Below, piece after piece: positions 18,248 through 27,131 of a stretch of DNA of 64,000 bases (the first letter of the stretch is position 1; every line of letters starts with the position of its first letter). The notes below the pieces were generated by a model. The model saw only the letters and a list, made by a program, of their open reading frames with translations. It ran no database searches and was not told where the DNA came from. The translations under genes were made by a program, and so were the position numbers. Location of the stretch: positions 1-64,000 of the forward strand of contig SUUE01000002.1 in NCBI GenBank assembly GCA_015062685.1. The letters are read 5' to 3'. The stretch comes from Coriobacteriaceae bacterium (lineage in GTDB: Bacteria; Actinomycetota; Coriobacteriia; Coriobacteriales; Eggerthellaceae).

Positions 18248-20101
18248 CTACAGGACCGGCTTATGCGTCGCGCGCTTAGCGTTCACCGTCTTCTGGAGGT
18301 CAACGACCGCGGCGAACACGAGCTCCCTCTCATCCGGCGGCAGGGCATCGCCCTTCAGCTGCGCGTTCATGGAAACGAGCGTGGCTTCGAGGTCGCCGAT
18401 CTCGAGCTCTTCCACGAGGAAGCGAACGATTTCGGCTATGTCCTCCCCTTCTTTCACCGTAGCTGACGTGAGCGCGCCGGCAGCACGGGGCACCTCCGAG
18501 CTCGCATTTGCCACGATCTGGGCCGGGGTTGCGGCGGGGTTTGCCGAGAGCGTCGCGAGGAGCGACTGCGCGAGCTGGCCATTCGTCTGGTCGTGCCATT
18601 GCGTTTGGGCGAGCGAATCGGCGTGCTGGAGCGCGATCGAGGGGTTCTGCGCCAGGAGGCTCACGAACCTGCGCTCGAAACGGCGCCGGCTCCTCTCCGC
18701 AGGCGATATCGTCGGCTGCACCTGCACGGGGGCCTGGTTGCCCTCGTTGCGGTCGGGGGCTGCATCCCTGTCGTACACGCGCGGCGGCTTGAGGTTCGCC
18801 AGCGCGCTGAGAACGTCTTCCTCGCGCATCATCAGCTTGCCGGCGAGCTGCACGGCATAGTCCTTCGCAAGCACCGAACCCTTGATGGGCGCGAGCACCG
18901 ACAGCGCATCGGCCATGGCGCGCGTCCTTCCTTCCGCGCTCGACAGGTCATGCGCGGCGAGCCTTCGGTCGATGCCGTAGGCGATGAGCGGCTTCGCGTT
19001 CGCCACGAGCTCTCTCAGCTCATCGGCCCCGCGCTTCGCGACGAAATCTGCGGGGTCGAGGTCGTCGGGCAGCGTCACGGCGCACAGCTCTATGCGCGTC
19101 TTGCCCGCTTCGGGCGTCATGCTCTCGTCGATGAACCCGAGGGCCCTATCCGCCGCGCGCTGGCCGGCTGCGTCCCCGTCGAACAGGTAGACGATGCGCT
19201 TGGACGCATGGCGCGATATGAGGCGCACATGCTGGATGGTGAGCGCGGTGCCGAGGGTGGCGACGGCGTTCTCGATGCCGCCCTCGTGCAAGGCGATCAC
19301 GTCGGTGTAGCCTTCCACGATAATGGCGGTGCCGCTCGACGTCATGGCCGTTTTCGCCTTGTCGAGGCCGTAGAGCACGTTCGATTTATGGAACAGGGGC
19401 GTCTCCTGGGAGTTGAGGTACTTCGGCTCGCCCTCGCCGATGACGCGGCCGCCGAACGCGATGCAGTCGCCCTGGGGGTCGAAGATCGGGAACATCACCC
19501 GGTTGTAGAAACGGTCGTTCACGCGACCGCCGTCCCTTTGGACGGCCACGTTGGCCTCGATCATCTCGTCGGGCTTGAAGCCCTTTGACGTCAGGTGGCG
19601 CACGAGCGCGCCGCGGCCCGGCGCGAAGCCGAGCATCCACTTCCTCGGCACCTCTCCACCGAGGTCCCGGCCGCTCAGGTACGATCGCGCGCTGTCCGCT
19701 TCCGGGGACTTCCCGCGCATGAGCTGCTCATGGTAGAAGGAGCACGTCTCCTTGCACACATCGCGCAGCCTCGCCTTCCTGCTCGAGGACGTGCGGTTGC
19801 CCCCGCGCGTGTCGACGATGTCCACGTGCGCCCGCTCGGCGAGCATTCGCACGGCGTCGGGAAAGCTGACATCGTCCATCTTCATCACGAACCCGAAGAC
19901 GTCTCCCCCTTCGCCGCAGCCGAAGCAATGCCACAGCTGCGTTGACGGGTCGATCTTGCAGGAAGGGGTCTTCTCGTTGTGGAACGGGCAGCAGCACCAG
20001 AAGTCGCGGCCGCGCTGTCTCACGGGAACGCGCTCGCCGAACAGGGCAACCAAATCGGTTGCCTCGCGCACTTTCTGGATGTCCTCATCGCTGATAGCCA
20101 T
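18248..20101 (-). CDS. dnaG: DNA primase
   Basis: Makes RNA primers for replication. 617 residues from MAISDEDIQ at 20101. The N-terminal zinc ribbon (CPFHNEKTPSC...HCFGCGEGGD), the RNA-polymerase core and the TOPRIM motif IIVEGYTDVIALHEGG are intact; a helicase-binding C-terminal part follows. The usual partner rpoD is not downstream here. The start has no Shine-Dalgarno sequence; a -10-like TATTAT lies only about seven bases upstream, so the mRNA may be leaderless. Confidence 0.95.
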   Translation of the reverse strand: MAISDEDIQKVREATDLVALFGERVPVRQRGRDFWCCCPFHNEKTPSCKIDPSTQLWHCFGCGEGGDVFGFVMKMDDVSFPDAVRMLAERAHVDIVDTRGGNRTSSSRKARLRDVCKETCSFYHEQLMRGKSPEADSARSYLSGRDLGGEVPRKWMLGFAPGRGALVRHLTSKGFKPDEMIEANVAVQRDGGRVNDRFYNRVMFPIFDPQGDCIAFGGRVIGEGEPKYLNSQETPLFHKSNVLYGLDKAKTAMTSSGTAIIVEGYTDVIALHEGGIENAVATLGTALTIQHVRLISRHASKRIVYLFDGDAAGQRAADRALGFIDESMTPEAGKTRIELCAVTLPDDLDPADFVAKRGADELRELVANAKPLIAYGIDRRLAAHDLSSAEGRTRAMADALSVLAPIKGSVLAKDYAVQLAGKLMMREEDVLSALANLKPPRVYDRDAAPDRNEGNQAPVQVQPTISPAERSRRRFERRFVSLLAQNPSIALQHADSLAQTQWHDQTNGQLAQSLLATLSANPAATPAQIVANASSEVPRAAGALTSATVKEGEDIAEIVRFLVEELEIGDLEATLVSMNAQLKGDALPPDERELVFAAVVDLQKTVNAKRATHKPVL

Positions 20102-20107
20102 GCTGGT

Positions 20108-20113
20108 TATAAT
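20108..20113 (+). promoter_or_regulatory. TATAAT -10 element in the dnaG-dgt divergent gap
   Basis: GGTTATAATAACG gives TATAAT on the plus strand, about 30 bases before the dgt start with its AGGAG site, and TATTAT on the minus strand next to the dnaG start. A -35 hexamer is not evident in either direction. The gap is only 41 bases, so the two promoters must overlap. Confidence 0.45.
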
Positions 20114-20142
20114 AACGCAAAAGAGACAGGAGACTTTTTCGT

Positions 20143-21369
20143 ATGGCCAACGCAGAAATTCCCTACTTGAAACTCGACCCCGAGGTGGAATCAGCCATCC
20201 GCGAGAACCGTTCGGCTGGCTGGAAGAACCCCCACGCATTCGCCGACGAAGACGTGCTCCGCAGGGAGCCCAAGGCCCATGACGAGGCCACGATCACGCG
20301 CCCCGCCTTCGCGCGCGATATCGAGAAGATCATCAACATTCCCGCGTACAACCGCTATGCGGACAAGACGCAGGTGTTCTCGTTCGTCGAGAACGACGAC
20401 ATCTGCCGCCGCGGGCTGCACGTGCAGCTCGTGAGCCGCATAGCGCGCGGCATAAGCGACCTGCTCGGCCTTAACACACAGCTCGTCGAGGCCATAGCGC
20501 TCGGGCACGACTTGGGACACACGCCGTTCGGACACGCAGGCGAGCGCTACCTGAGCAAGTGCTTCGAGCGCCACACGGGGCGCAGCTTCAGGCATAACGT
20601 GCACTCGGTGCGCGTTATGGACAAGCTCTACCGACGCAACATAAGCCTCCAGACGCTTGACGGCGCGCTCTGCCACAACGGCGAGTTCGCGCAGCAGGTG
20701 CTTCGCCTGGGCGACATGAAGACGTTCGAGCAGCTCGACGAGACCGTCGAACTCTGCGCGGCCGACGTGACGGCCATCAAGCGCCTGCGCCCCTCGACGC
20801 TCGAGGGATGCGTCGTGCGCGTGGCCGACATGATCGCCTACATCGGCAAGGACCGCATGGACGCCATCGACGTCGGCATCATCGACTCGCTCGACTGCTT
20901 CGACTCGAACTATATCGGGCAGGACAACTCGCGCATCATAAACAACATGACCGTGGACATCGTGAACAACAGCTACGGCAAGGATCACATTGCCATGAGC
21001 AACGAGGCCTTCGAGGACATTGTGCTCGCCAAGCGCCAGAACTACGAGCAGATCTACTTCATGGAGGGCACGGTCTCCCCCGTGGAAAACGTGGTCGAGG
21101 AGATGTTCACCGAGCTCTACGAGAGGCTCTACGAGCAGCTCGTCGCAGGTGACGAGAGCTCCCCCGTATTCAAGCACCACGCCTCGAAGCTCTGTGACAA
21201 GTCGTCCACGCTGACCGTGGAGGAATACCTGCGCGAGGAGCCCAACCAGATCATCGTGGACTACGTCTCCTCGATGACGGACAGCTATTTCATAGCGCTG
21301 TACCACCACCTCTTCCCCAACAGCGATAAGCGCCTCTTCAAGCGCGAATACTGCGACGACTTGATGTAG
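20143..21369 (+). CDS. dgt: dGTPase-like HD-domain triphosphohydrolase
   Basis: Hydrolyses dNTPs to deoxynucleoside and triphosphate, helping keep dNTP pools in order. 408 residues. The HD metal site is formed by the first His (RGLHVQLVSRIARGI), the HD pair in LGHDLGHTPFGHAGE and a later Asp (RVADMIAYIGKD). Divergent from dnaG, a pairing often seen in Gram-positive genomes. RBS AGGAG lies nine bases before ATG. The stop codon is inside a long inverted repeat. Confidence 0.9.
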   Translation: MANAEIPYLKLDPEVESAIRENRSAGWKNPHAFADEDVLRREPKAHDEATITRPAFARDIEKIINIPAYNRYADKTQVFSFVENDDICRRGLHVQLVSRIARGISDLLGLNTQLVEAIALGHDLGHTPFGHAGERYLSKCFERHTGRSFRHNVHSVRVMDKLYRRNISLQTLDGALCHNGEFAQQVLRLGDMKTFEQLDETVELCAADVTAIKRLRPSTLEGCVVRVADMIAYIGKDRMDAIDVGIIDSLDCFDSNYIGQDNSRIINNMTVDIVNNSYGKDHIAMSNEAFEDIVLAKRQNYEQIYFMEGTVSPVENVVEEMFTELYERLYEQLVAGDESSPVFKHHASKLCDKSSTLTVEEYLREEPNQIIVDYVSSMTDSYFIALYHHLFPNSDKRLFKREYCDDLM

Positions 21370-21428
21370 GGGCGCTCCCCGAGCGCCCAACAACCGCTGT
21401 AGACGGGCGCTCGGGGAGCGCCCCTACA
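21365..21428. repeat. REP-like double hairpin at the end of dgt
   Basis: Two perfect 24-bp inverted arms (TGTAGGGGCGCTCCCCGAGC... and its reverse complement) separated by 16 bases. Each arm is itself a hairpin (GGGCGCTC-CCC-GAGCGCCC). The left arm contains the dgt stop codon. Two inverted REP units in this layout look like a BIME; it could also end transcription or protect the mRNA 3' end. Confidence 0.8.
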
Positions 21429-21438
21429 GGCAACGGAA

Positions 21439-21471
21439 GCCTGGAACAGAGACCAGGTCCGCGTTCCAGGC
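21439..21471. repeat. Inverted repeat between dgt and rplW
   Basis: GCCTGGAAC / GTTCCAGGC arms of 9 bp with a 15-base loop. No T-run on either strand, so not a typical terminator. Confidence 0.4.
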
Positions 21472-21495
21472 CTAAAGCATTCCACGACATACGAA

Positions 21496-21519
21496 AAGGG
21501 CACCCGTTCGGGTGCCCTT
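21496..21519 (-). terminator. Terminator after rplW
   Basis: AAGGGCACCCG-TT-CGGGTGCCCTT, an 11-bp GC-rich stem with a short loop, followed on the minus strand by TTTTCG. It ends the ribosomal operon about 25 bases beyond rplW. Confidence 0.85.
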
Positions 21520-21543
21520 CCCTGCAAGTCTTTCGAATTGCTC

Positions 21544-21828
21544 TTAGCTTGCGAAGATCTCGATGGTCTCGCCCTCGGCGATCGTGACCATGGCCTTCTT
21601 CCAGCTGCGAGTGTAGCCGGCGATGTAGCGCACGCGCTTCTTCTTCGGCTTCACGTTCATGGTGTTGACCTTCTTGACCGTCACGCCGAACAGTTCCTCG
21701 ACCGCCTTGGCGATCTCGATCTTGTTGGCATCGCGGGCCACCTCGAAGGTGTACTTGTTCATCTCGATCATGTCGTAGCTGTGCTCAGTGATGATCGGAC
21801 GGATGATGATTTCGCGGGCGTCCTTCAT
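21544..21828 (-). CDS. rplW: 50S ribosomal protein L23
   Basis: 94 residues; the IIIRPIITEHS opening and the KKVNTMNVKPKKKR loop are diagnostic of L23, which lies at the peptide exit tunnel and binds trigger factor and SRP. Overlaps the rplD stop by one base (TAATG). Last gene of this operon: the usual next gene rplB is missing and a strong terminator follows. Confidence 0.95.
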   Translation of the reverse strand: MKDAREIIIRPIITEHSYDMIEMNKYTFEVARDANKIEIAKAVEELFGVTVKKVNTMNVKPKKKRVRYIAGYTRSWKKAMVTIAEGETIEIFAS

Positions 21829-22451
21829 TATGCCATCGCCTCCTCGAGCTTGCGCAGAGCCTCTTCCTCGAAGATGAGGAACTTGTTGTCGAGCAGCTCG
21901 TAGACGTTCTCGTCGCCGGACGGCACGATGTCGACCGTCGGGATGTTGCGGAACGAGAGGAACGCGTTCACGTTCTCGTCGGTCACGACGATCGTGCAGC
22001 GACCCTCAACGCCGAGCGCAGCGAGGACCTTGATTGCGTCCTTGGTGCAGGGCTTCTCGAACTCGAGCTTGTCGACGACGATCAGCTGCTCGTCGGCCAG
22101 CTTGGCGGAAAGCGCCGAGCGGATGGCCAGCTTGATCTCCTTCTTGTTCACCTTGAAGGAGTAGTTGCGCGGATGCGGCCCGAAGACCACACCGCCGCCA
22201 CGCCAATGCGGCGCGCGAATGGTGCCCTGACGAGCACGGCCGGTGCCTTTCTGGCGCCACGGCTTCTTGCCGCCGCCGCGAACCTGGCCGCGGGTCTTGG
22301 TGTCATGGGTGCCGGCACGCCAAGACGCACGCTGCATACGCACGACCTGGTGCATGACCGGAATGTTCGGCTCGATGCCGAACACGGAGTCGGCAAGCTC
22401 GGCCGTGCTGGCCTTCTTGCCTTCCGCGGTTTTGATCTCGATGGTTGCCAT
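21828..22451 (-). CDS. rplD: 50S ribosomal protein L4
   Basis: 207 residues with the L4 loop sequence RGQVRGGGKKPWRQKGTGRARQG that reaches into the exit tunnel. The first segment (EIKTAEGKKASTAELADSVFGIEPN) is typical. Sits between rplC and rplW in standard order. In other bacteria L4 regulates its own S10 operon; no such leader could be recognised here. Confidence 0.96.
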   Translation of the reverse strand: MATIEIKTAEGKKASTAELADSVFGIEPNIPVMHQVVRMQRASWRAGTHDTKTRGQVRGGGKKPWRQKGTGRARQGTIRAPHWRGGGVVFGPHPRNYSFKVNKKEIKLAIRSALSAKLADEQLIVVDKLEFEKPCTKDAIKVLAALGVEGRCTIVVTDENVNAFLSFRNIPTVDIVPSGDENVYELLDNKFLIFEEEALRKLEEAMA

Positions 22452-22462
22452 GTATATGCTCC

Positions 22463-23101
22463 TTACCAGCTCTTGCCGTTACCGGCCATGCGGACGCGAA
22501 CGATGCCGTTCTTGCCACCGGGCACGGCACCCTTCACCAGGATGAGGTTCAGGTCCTCGTCGATGCTGACGACTTCCAGGTTCTTCACGGTCACGCGATC
22601 GCAGCCCATGTGACCCGGCATGCGAACGCCCTTGAGAACGCGCGAAGGGGTGGCGCACTGGCCGATGGAGCCCGGTGCGCGGTGGAAGTGCGAACCATGC
22701 CCGCCGGGGCCGCCACCGAAGCCGTGACGACGGATAACGCCCTGATAGCCCTTGCCCTTGGAGGTGCCGGTCACGTCGACCTTCTTCACCTCGTTGAACG
22801 CAGCAACGGTCTGGACGTCGCCGGGCTTGTACTCGGAAGCGTTCTCAACGCGAACCTCGCGCAGGTGACGGCACGGCTCGACGCCGAGCTTGTTGAAGTG
22901 ACCGCGCATGGGGTTGGTGAGCTTCTTCTCCTTGATGGTGCCGAAACCGAGCTGCACAGCTTCGTAGCCGTCGGTGTCGGCGGTCTTCACCTGGCACACC
23001 GTGTTCGGCTCAGCCTGGATGACCGTGATGGCCATGACCTGATCGTCCTCGTTGAACATCTGGGTCATGCCGATCTTCTTACCGTAGATAGCATTAATCA
23101 T
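22463..23101 (-). CDS. rplC: 50S ribosomal protein L3
   Basis: 212 residues starting [15 protein letters not shown], with the central [32 protein letters not shown] loop near the peptidyl-transferase centre. Standard S10-operon order, 13 bases after rpsJ. Confidence 0.97.
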   Translation of the reverse strand: MINAIYGKKIGMTQMFNEDDQVMAITVIQAEPNTVCQVKTADTDGYEAVQLGFGTIKEKKLTNPMRGHFNKLGVEPCRHLREVRVENASEYKPGDVQTVAAFNEVKKVDVTGTSKGKGYQGVIRRHGFGGGPGGHGSHFHRAPGSIGQCATPSRVLKGVRMPGHMGCDRVTVKNLEVVSIDEDLNLILVKGAVPGGKNGIVRVRMAGNGKSW

Positions 23102-23114
23102 TATTCGACACCCC

Positions 23115-23423
23115 TTACAGCTTGATCTCGATGTCGACGCCCGCCGGCAGGTCGAGGCGCATCAGCGAGTCCACGGTGTTGGGCGTGGGCTCGAGGATGT
23201 CGATGAGGCGCTTGTGGGTGCGCATCTCGAACTGCTCGCGAGAATCCTTGTCGACGTGCGGCCCGCGAACGACGCAGTACAGGTTGCGCTCGGTGGGCAG
23301 CGGGATAGGACCGGATACCTTTGCACCCGTCTTGAGGGCTGTGTCGACGATGAGCTTCGTGGACTGGTCCACGATCTCGTGGTCGTAGCCCTTCAGGCGA
23401 ATGCGAATCTTCTGATTAGCCAC
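23115..23423 (-). CDS. rpsJ: 30S ribosomal protein S10 (NusE)
   Basis: 102 residues, [16 protein letters not shown] and [10 protein letters not shown] motifs. A GTG at 23423 (giving MANQKIR, as in most S10 proteins) has GGAGG seven bases upstream, while the track ATG at 23429 almost touches it, so GTG is chosen. It directly follows fusA with only a 30-base gap; tuf, which is often here, is absent. Confidence 0.95.
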   Translation of the reverse strand: MANQKIRIRLKGYDHEIVDQSTKLIVDTALKTGAKVSGPIPLPTERNLYCVVRGPHVDKDSREQFEMRTHKRLIDILEPTPNTVDSLMRLDLPAGVDIEIKL

Positions 23424-23453
23424 TTTCATTCCTCCAATTTAGTCGGGCTACGC

Positions 23454-25571
23454 TTACGCGTTTCCGCCGGCCTTGCTGACGATTTCCTCTTGGATGCTCT
23501 TGGGAACCGGCTCGTACGAGTCGAACTGCATCGTGTACATTGCGCGGCCCTGCGTGCCCGAACGAAGGTCGGTAGCATAGCCGAACATGTTTCCGAGCGG
23601 CACCTTCGCGCTGATGACAGTCGTGTTGCCACGGCTCTCCTGGCCCTGGATCATGCCACGGCGGCTGGGGATATCGCCCATGACGAAGCCCATGTACTCC
23701 TCGGGAGTCTCGATCTCGACAGCCATGACCGGCTCCAGGATGACGGACTTGCCGCGCCTGAGAGCTTCCTTGATTGCCATGGAACCGGCAACCTTGAAGG
23801 CAGCCTCGGAGGAGTCGACCTCGTGGTAAGAACCATCGATGAGCTCGACCTTGACGTCCTCGACGGGGAAGCCCGCGAGCACGCCGGAGTTCAGAGCCTC
23901 CTGGATGCCCTTGTCGACCGAGGGGATGTACTCCTTCGGCACGACGCCGCCGACGATCTTGTTCTCGAAGCTGTAGCCCTCGCCGGGCTCGGCCGGGTAC
24001 ATGTTGATGACAACGTCGCCGTACTGGCCGCGACCGCCGGACTGGCGCACGAACTTGCCCTGGACGTTCAGAGCGGGCTCGGTGGCCTTCTCGCGGTAGG
24101 CGACCTGCGGCTTGCCGACGTTCGCCTCGACCTTGAACTCGCGGAGCAGACGGTCGATGATGATCTCGAGGTGAAGCTCGCCCATGCCGGCGATGATCGT
24201 CTGGCCGGTCTCCTCGTTCGTGGAAACGCGGAAGGTCGGGTCCTCCTCTGCCAGCTTGCGCAGCGCGTCCTCGAGCTTGGTGCGCTCGCCCTTCGACTTC
24301 GGCTCGACGGCGATGTCGATAACCGGGTCGGCGAACTCCATGGACTCCAGGATGACCGGGTGGCTCTCGTCGCAGAGCGTGTCGCCCGTGGAGACGTCCT
24401 TCAGGCCGACGACGGCGACGATGTCGCCCGCGGAGATCTGGTCGACGTCCTCACGCTGGTTGGAGTGCATCTGCAGAAGGCGGCCGAAGCGCTCCTTCTT
24501 GTCCTTGCTGGCGTTCAGCACGTAGCTGCCCTTGTCCAGCGAGCCGGAGTACACGCGGATGTAGGTGAGCTTGCCGACGAACGGGTCGGTCATGATCTTG
24601 AACGCGAGAGCGCTGAACGGCGCCTTCGGGTCGCTCGGACGCTCTTCCTCGGCATCGGTCTTGGGGTTGACGCCCTTGATGGCGGCAACGTCGACCGGGC
24701 TCGGCAGGTACTCGACGACGGCGTCGAGCATTTCCTGAACGCCCTTGTTCTTGTAGGAAGAACCGACGAACACCGGGTGAAGCTTGCAGGCGATGGTGCC
24801 CTTGCGGATAGCGGCCTTGAGCTCCTCGACGGTGACGGGCTCCTCCATGAGCACCTTCTCCATGAGCTCGTCGTCGCAATCGGCGGCTGCCTCCAGGAGC
24901 TCCTGGTAGCGCATCTCGACTTCCTCGACGTACTCGGCCGGGATCTCGTCCATCTTCTCGGGATAGGTCATGCCCTTGTCGTCGGCCTTGAAGTCCCAAG
25001 CGGTCTTGGTGACAAGGTCGATGACGCCCCAGAACTGATCCTCAGCGCCCATCGGGATCTGAGCGGCGATGGCCGGAGCATCCAGGCGGTCCTTCATGGT
25101 CTGGATCGCGTGGAAGTAGTCGGCGCCAACGCGGTCGTACTTGTTGATGTAGGCAATGCGGGGCACGCCGTACTTGCTGGCCTGACGCCAGACGGTCTCG
25201 GACTGGGGCTGCACGCCGGCAACCGCGTCGAAGACAGCCACGGCACCGTCGAGGACGCGCAGCGAGCGCTCGACCTCTGCGGTGAAGTCAACGTGGCCCG
25301 GGGTGTCGATGATCTGGAAGCGGTAGGGCTTGCCGTCCTCGGCACCTGCGGGGTAGTTCCAGTAGCACGTGGTGGCCGCGGAGGTGATGGTCACGCCGCG
25401 CTCCTGCTCCTGGACCATCCAGTCCATGGTAGCGGCGCCGTCGTGCACCTCGCCCACCTTGTGGGTCTTACCCGTGTAATAAAGGATACGCTCGGTCGTC
25501 GTGGTCTTGCCCGCATCGATGTGGGCCATGATCCCGATGTTTCGCGTATCGTGTAGATCGATTTTCGCCAT
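23454..25571 (-). CDS. fusA: Elongation factor G
   Basis: 705 residues. G1 [13 protein letters not shown], the switch I region [12 protein letters not shown]3 [12 protein letters not shown] and G4 NKYDR are intact, followed by the usual EF-G domains II-V. Drives ribosomal translocation. Part of the str operon rpsL-rpsG-fusA, here joined straight to rpsJ. Confidence 0.97.
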   Translation of the reverse strand: MAKIDLHDTRNIGIMAHIDAGKTTTTERILYYTGKTHKVGEVHDGAATMDWMVQEQERGVTITSAATTCYWNYPAGAEDGKPYRFQIIDTPGHVDFTAEVERSLRVLDGAVAVFDAVAGVQPQSETVWRQASKYGVPRIAYINKYDRVGADYFHAIQTMKDRLDAPAIAAQIPMGAEDQFWGVIDLVTKTAWDFKADDKGMTYPEKMDEIPAEYVEEVEMRYQELLEAAADCDDELMEKVLMEEPVTVEELKAAIRKGTIACKLHPVFVGSSYKNKGVQEMLDAVVEYLPSPVDVAAIKGVNPKTDAEEERPSDPKAPFSALAFKIMTDPFVGKLTYIRVYSGSLDKGSYVLNASKDKKERFGRLLQMHSNQREDVDQISAGDIVAVVGLKDVSTGDTLCDESHPVILESMEFADPVIDIAVEPKSKGERTKLEDALRKLAEEDPTFRVSTNEETGQTIIAGMGELHLEIIIDRLLREFKVEANVGKPQVAYREKATEPALNVQGKFVRQSGGRGQYGDVVINMYPAEPGEGYSFENKIVGGVVPKEYIPSVDKGIQEALNSGVLAGFPVEDVKVELIDGSYHEVDSSEAAFKVAGSMAIKEALRRGKSVILEPVMAVEIETPEEYMGFVMGDIPSRRGMIQGQESRGNTTVISAKVPLGNMFGYATDLRSGTQGRAMYTMQFDSYEPVPKSIQEEIVSKAGGNA

Positions 25572-25586
25572 GTGGTCTCGTCCTTC

Positions 25587-26057
25587 CTAGAAGCGGTAGT
25601 GCGAGAAGGCACGGTTCGACTCGGCCATCTTGTACAGGTCCTCGCGGCGCTTCACGGAAGCACCGGTGCCGTTGCAAGCGTCCATGATCTCGGCGGCGAG
25701 GCGCTCCTTCATGGTGTGCTCGCGACGCTTGCGCGAGAAGTCGACCATCCAGCGGATGGCGAGCTGGTTGGCGCGGCGGGAGTTGACCTCCATCGGCACC
25801 TGGTAGGTGGCGCCACCGACACGCTTCGGCTTGACCTCGAGCGTCGGACGAATGTTGTCCATGGCCTTCTTGAACATGGTCAGCGCATCCTCGCCGGTCT
25901 TCTCCTCGACCATCTCGAAGGCGCCGTAGACGATGTCCTCTGCGAGCGACTTCTTGCCATCGAGCAAGACCTTGTTGATGAGCTGGGTGACCAGCCTGTT
26001 GTTGTACTTTGCGTCCGGCGTAACTTCGCGGCGGACTGCTGCTGCACGACGCGGCAT
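25587..26057 (-). CDS. rpsG: 30S ribosomal protein S7
   Basis: 156 residues, [36 protein letters not shown] opening. Organises the head of the small subunit and binds the 3' major domain of 16S rRNA. Standard str-operon position between rpsL and fusA. Confidence 0.97.
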   Translation of the reverse strand: MPRRAAAVRREVTPDAKYNNRLVTQLINKVLLDGKKSLAEDIVYGAFEMVEEKTGEDALTMFKKAMDNIRPTLEVKPKRVGGATYQVPMEVNSRRANQLAIRWMVDFSRKRREHTMKERLAAEIMDACNGTGASVKRREDLYKMAESNRAFSHYRF

Positions 26058-26141
26058 GTAGTTTCCTTTCTTCCTGCGCGCTTCGGGGCTTTCCTTCAGC
26101 CCATTAGACCGATTCTTTTCGGCCCGCGCGACTTACTGACG

Positions 26142-26513
26142 TTATTTCGGGCGCTTTGCGCCGTAGCGGCTGCGGGCCTGCATGCGGCCGTCGACAGCAG
26201 CGCAGTCGAGGGCGGCGCGGATGACCTTGTAGCGAACACCGGGGAGGTCCTTAACACGACCGCCGCGGATAAGCACCATGGAGTGCTCCTGCAGGTTGTG
26301 GCCGATGCCCGGGATGTAGGCCGTAACCTCCATGCCGTTCACCAGGCGCACGCGGCAAACCTTACGAAGAGCCGAGTTCGGCTTCTTCGGCGTGGTGGTG
26401 TACACGCGGGTGCACACGCCACGCTTCTGCGGGTTGCCCTTCAGAGCAGGCGTCTTGGACTTGTCGACCTGCTTCTTGCGGCCCTTGCGGACCAGCTGGT
26501 TAATTGTAGGCAT
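26142..26513 (-). CDS. rpsL: 30S ribosomal protein S12
   Basis: 123 residues. The decoding-centre segments [25 protein letters not shown] (with the Lys linked to streptomycin response) and [13 protein letters not shown] are wild type in form. First gene of the str operon; the AAGGAG site lies just upstream. Confidence 0.97.
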   Translation of the reverse strand: MPTINQLVRKGRKKQVDKSKTPALKGNPQKRGVCTRVYTTTPKKPNSALRKVCRVRLVNGMEVTAYIPGIGHNLQEHSMVLIRGGRVKDLPGVRYKVIRAALDCAAVDGRMQARSRYGAKRPK

Positions 26514-26966
26514 TACCTATCTCCTTTAATCTTTCGAACGCGTTCCGTCGTCACGGCTGCATTCTTCCGACTCTTTGTTGACCTTGCAGACACGGCGCTC
26601 GTTTCAAGCCGATGCAGCACCAACTGCTTTCCACTTGCGACCTGCTGTTATAATCAACCGCAGTTCCGTGTGCGTTCAGCTGATACGCGCACGAGAACAC
26701 GCCTCCCTCTGGAGACGCAAGGCGATATACTACGGACGTACGCCGAGGTTGTCAAACGCCACGCACCCGGGTGTGTCTATCCCTCAACACATTTCGTTCA
26801 CAGCATTGCCATGATCCGGGACTCCTGCCCCATCGCTCAGCAAGACTTTCCGCAGGTTTCTCGGACTATTGCTGCTTTCATCAGGCAATACGCTGATTCA
26901 GAACGCCTATGTTCTCCAATTAATTTAAATGGAGCACATCGGTGGCTGCCGCACATTTTTCAGGAT
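26514..26966. other. Gene-free region upstream of rpsL
   Basis: About 450 bases without a credible ORF. On the minus strand GGTTGATTATAACAG near 26645-26660 offers a possible -10 (TATAAC or GATTAT) for the str operon, leaving a leader of about 130 bases; the -35 is weak. The rest shows no clear structure until the 155-bp repeat begins. Confidence 0.4.
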
Positions 26967-27121
26967 TTCATGGCGCGATATGCCGTTAATGTACGAGCTA
27001 GAAGGCCTTTCTGGCACGATATGACGTACATGTACGCGATATCGTGCCATCAGGCCGTACATTAAGGCACTTTCGCGCCACAAACCGCAGCTTTTCTTGC
27101 ACGCTGGCACGATTTACGGCT
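26967..27121. repeat. 155-bp direct repeat, copy A (downstream of the nuclease gene)
   Basis: Matches copy B at 28232-28386 in the same orientation. The 122-base core (26988-27109) differs by one base; the ends are more diverged. It contains nested inverted repeats: TTAATGTACG / CGTACATTAA outside and GGCACGATAT / ATATCGTGCC inside (27013-27048) around the palindrome CGTACATGTACG. Ten bases separate it from the nuclease stop codon. Confidence 0.9.
27013..27048. repeat. Nested palindrome within copy A
   Basis: GGCACGATAT-GA-CGTACATGTACG-CG-ATATCGTGCC. Perfect 10-bp arms around a perfect 12-bp palindrome. In copy B one arm base is C to T, which keeps a G-U pair if transcribed on the plus strand. 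Confidence 0.85.
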
Positions 27122-27131
27122 CCTGCGCGCC

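Noticed and set aside
21365-21428. CRISPR repeat pair
   Set aside because: Only two units, inverted, each self-complementary, and no cas genes in the window.
23214-25556. 780-residue plus-strand ORF over fusA
   Set aside because: Antisense frame of EF-G, rich in Leu/Val/Asp/His as expected from the complement of GC-rich codons.
26514-26966. tRNA or other RNA gene upstream of rpsL
   Set aside because: No T-loop GGTTCGAATCC-type motif or cloverleaf pairing could be seen in this gap or other gaps.
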